NCBI RefSeq assembly: GCF_000021545.1
Contig: NC_012438.1
Coordinates: 1 to 64,000 of the forward strand
Origin: Sulfurihydrogenibium azorense Az-Fu1
GTDB lineage: Bacteria > Aquificota > Aquificia > Aquificales > Hydrogenothermaceae
DNA: 64,000 nucleotides
Reading direction: 5' to 3'
The notes under the pieces are model-generated. The model had not been told where the DNA came from. It worked only from the letters and a program-made list of their open reading frames with translations, and did not search any database. The position numbers and the translations under genes were made by a program. Positions 63,515-64,000 of this stretch are shown here, one piece after another; the stretch's first letter is position 1, and every line of letters starts with the position of its first letter.

Positions 63515-64000
63515 TGAAAAGTATAAACTTTAAAAACATATTTATAACAGGATTATTTGTCTTAATACCTATAATTGTAACTGTATGGGTTATAAAGACC
63601 CTTCTCTCCGTAGTAAACAACTTAATACTTCCATATTTAGAAGAGATAGGAATTCCAACACCTCACATTCCGGGACTTGGTATAATAGTAACACTTTCTA
63701 TAATATTCCTGCTTGGACTTCTTGCCCAAAACTACTTCGGTAAAAAGTTCTTAGCGTACGTAGAATCCTTAATATCAAAAATTCCCGTTGCAGGTTCTGT
63801 TTACAATGCTACAAAACAGACGATGGAAACACTTTTCTCAAAGAAAGAAAACTTTTCAAAAGTTGCCCTTGTTAGGTTTCCCCATCAGGATACATACGCT
63901 ATTGGGTTTATAGCTAATCAGTTAAAAATATGTGACGAAGATTACTACATAGTTTTTGTCCCAGCTGCAATCAACCCAACTTCTGGGTTTGCCATTATGG
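63514..64000 (+). CDS. DUF502 membrane protein, 5' portion (cut by window edge)
   Basis: At least 162 residues, read from ATG 63514 inside TAATG. Begins MKSINFKNIFITGLFVLIPI; two membrane helices (about 10-35 and 55-75) and the DUF502 pattern KIPVAGSVYNATKQ then FPHQDTYAIGFIA and VFVPAAINPTSGF. Function unknown; members are inner-membrane proteins. The 3' end is outside the window. Confidence 0.85.
   Translation, partial: MKSINFKNIFITGLFVLIPIIVTVWVIKTLLSVVNNLILPYLEEIGIPTPHIPGLGIIVTLSIIFLLGLLAQNYFGKKFLAYVESLISKIPVAGSVYNATKQTMETLFSKKENFSKVALVRFPHQDTYAIGFIANQLKICDEDYYIVFVPAAINPTSGFAIM

Overview
The window is AT-rich (roughly one third G+C by eye) bacterial chromosome, densely packed, with many TTG starts and strong ribosome binding sites. 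Gene content points to a thermophilic, chemolithotrophic member of the Aquificales, most likely Hydrogenothermaceae (Sulfurihydrogenibium-like). The pointers are a fused nuoCD, a GH57 branching enzyme, a heavy-metal RND exporter, molybdate import, and an RNase P RNA whose P18 helix is missing. This assignment is inference; no 16S gene is present.

Layout. 1-1125 (minus): 5' part of tuf behind four tRNA genes (Thr-Tyr-Gly-Thr) under a perfect consensus promoter, the same gene order as the E. coli thrU-tyrU-glyT-thrT-tufB operon. 1177-1664: a transposase scar, then rnpB. 1663-8020 (minus): mutS, a frameshifted Rpn nuclease gene, a DUF2892 membrane protein, an Mre11/SbcD nuclease and an ATPase with a C-terminal nuclease-like domain. 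8057-18241 (plus): chaN-like gene, gpsA, MFS carrier, rhomboid protease, Spy-like protein, panC, a moxR-DUF58-transglutaminase set, a YeiH-type transporter and a universal stress protein. 18285-18632: ssrA (tmRNA). 18672-21302: gmhA, a TPR membrane protein and a sigma-54 activator, convergent with typA and a class I glutamine amidotransferase. 23983-27370: aldehyde dehydrogenase and glnB-glnA. 27433-33520 (minus): HME-RND metal efflux operon and a hemerythrin. 33646-36281: nuoA-nuoB-nuoCD, tail-overlapping thiD; then dnaE. 40847-42646: zinc-ribbon protein, radC, a DUF3108-like protein.

42636-45938 is a rearranged molybdate locus: modC, modB, a di-Mop protein and modA are intact. Between them are a modD start fused to the tail of a TauE-type exporter, and a porin start fused to the end of a Mop domain. 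ModE-like and Crp/Fnr-like sites flank it. 45978-47579 is a divergent type II restriction-modification pair: a CCGG-family (BsaWI-like) endonuclease and an m4C-type methyltransferase with an apparent ribbon-helix-helix N-terminus.

47584-53094 (minus): fabG-acpP-fabF-rnc-pdxJ-glmS. 53194-55972: CcoI/CopA-type P-ATPase and ispD. 55997-57558 (minus): ccsA and an Rpn-tail relative. 57661-64000 (plus): tyrS, a KamA-type radical SAM enzyme, a repeat-built lipoprotein, GH57 branching enzyme, dimeric dUTPase, a membrane Clp-fold protease and the start of a DUF502 protein.

The best candidates for something new are the RHH-methyltransferase restriction system, the deletion chimeras and regulatory sites of the molybdate locus, the P18-less RNase P RNA, and the repair-gene cluster with the broken Rpn gene.
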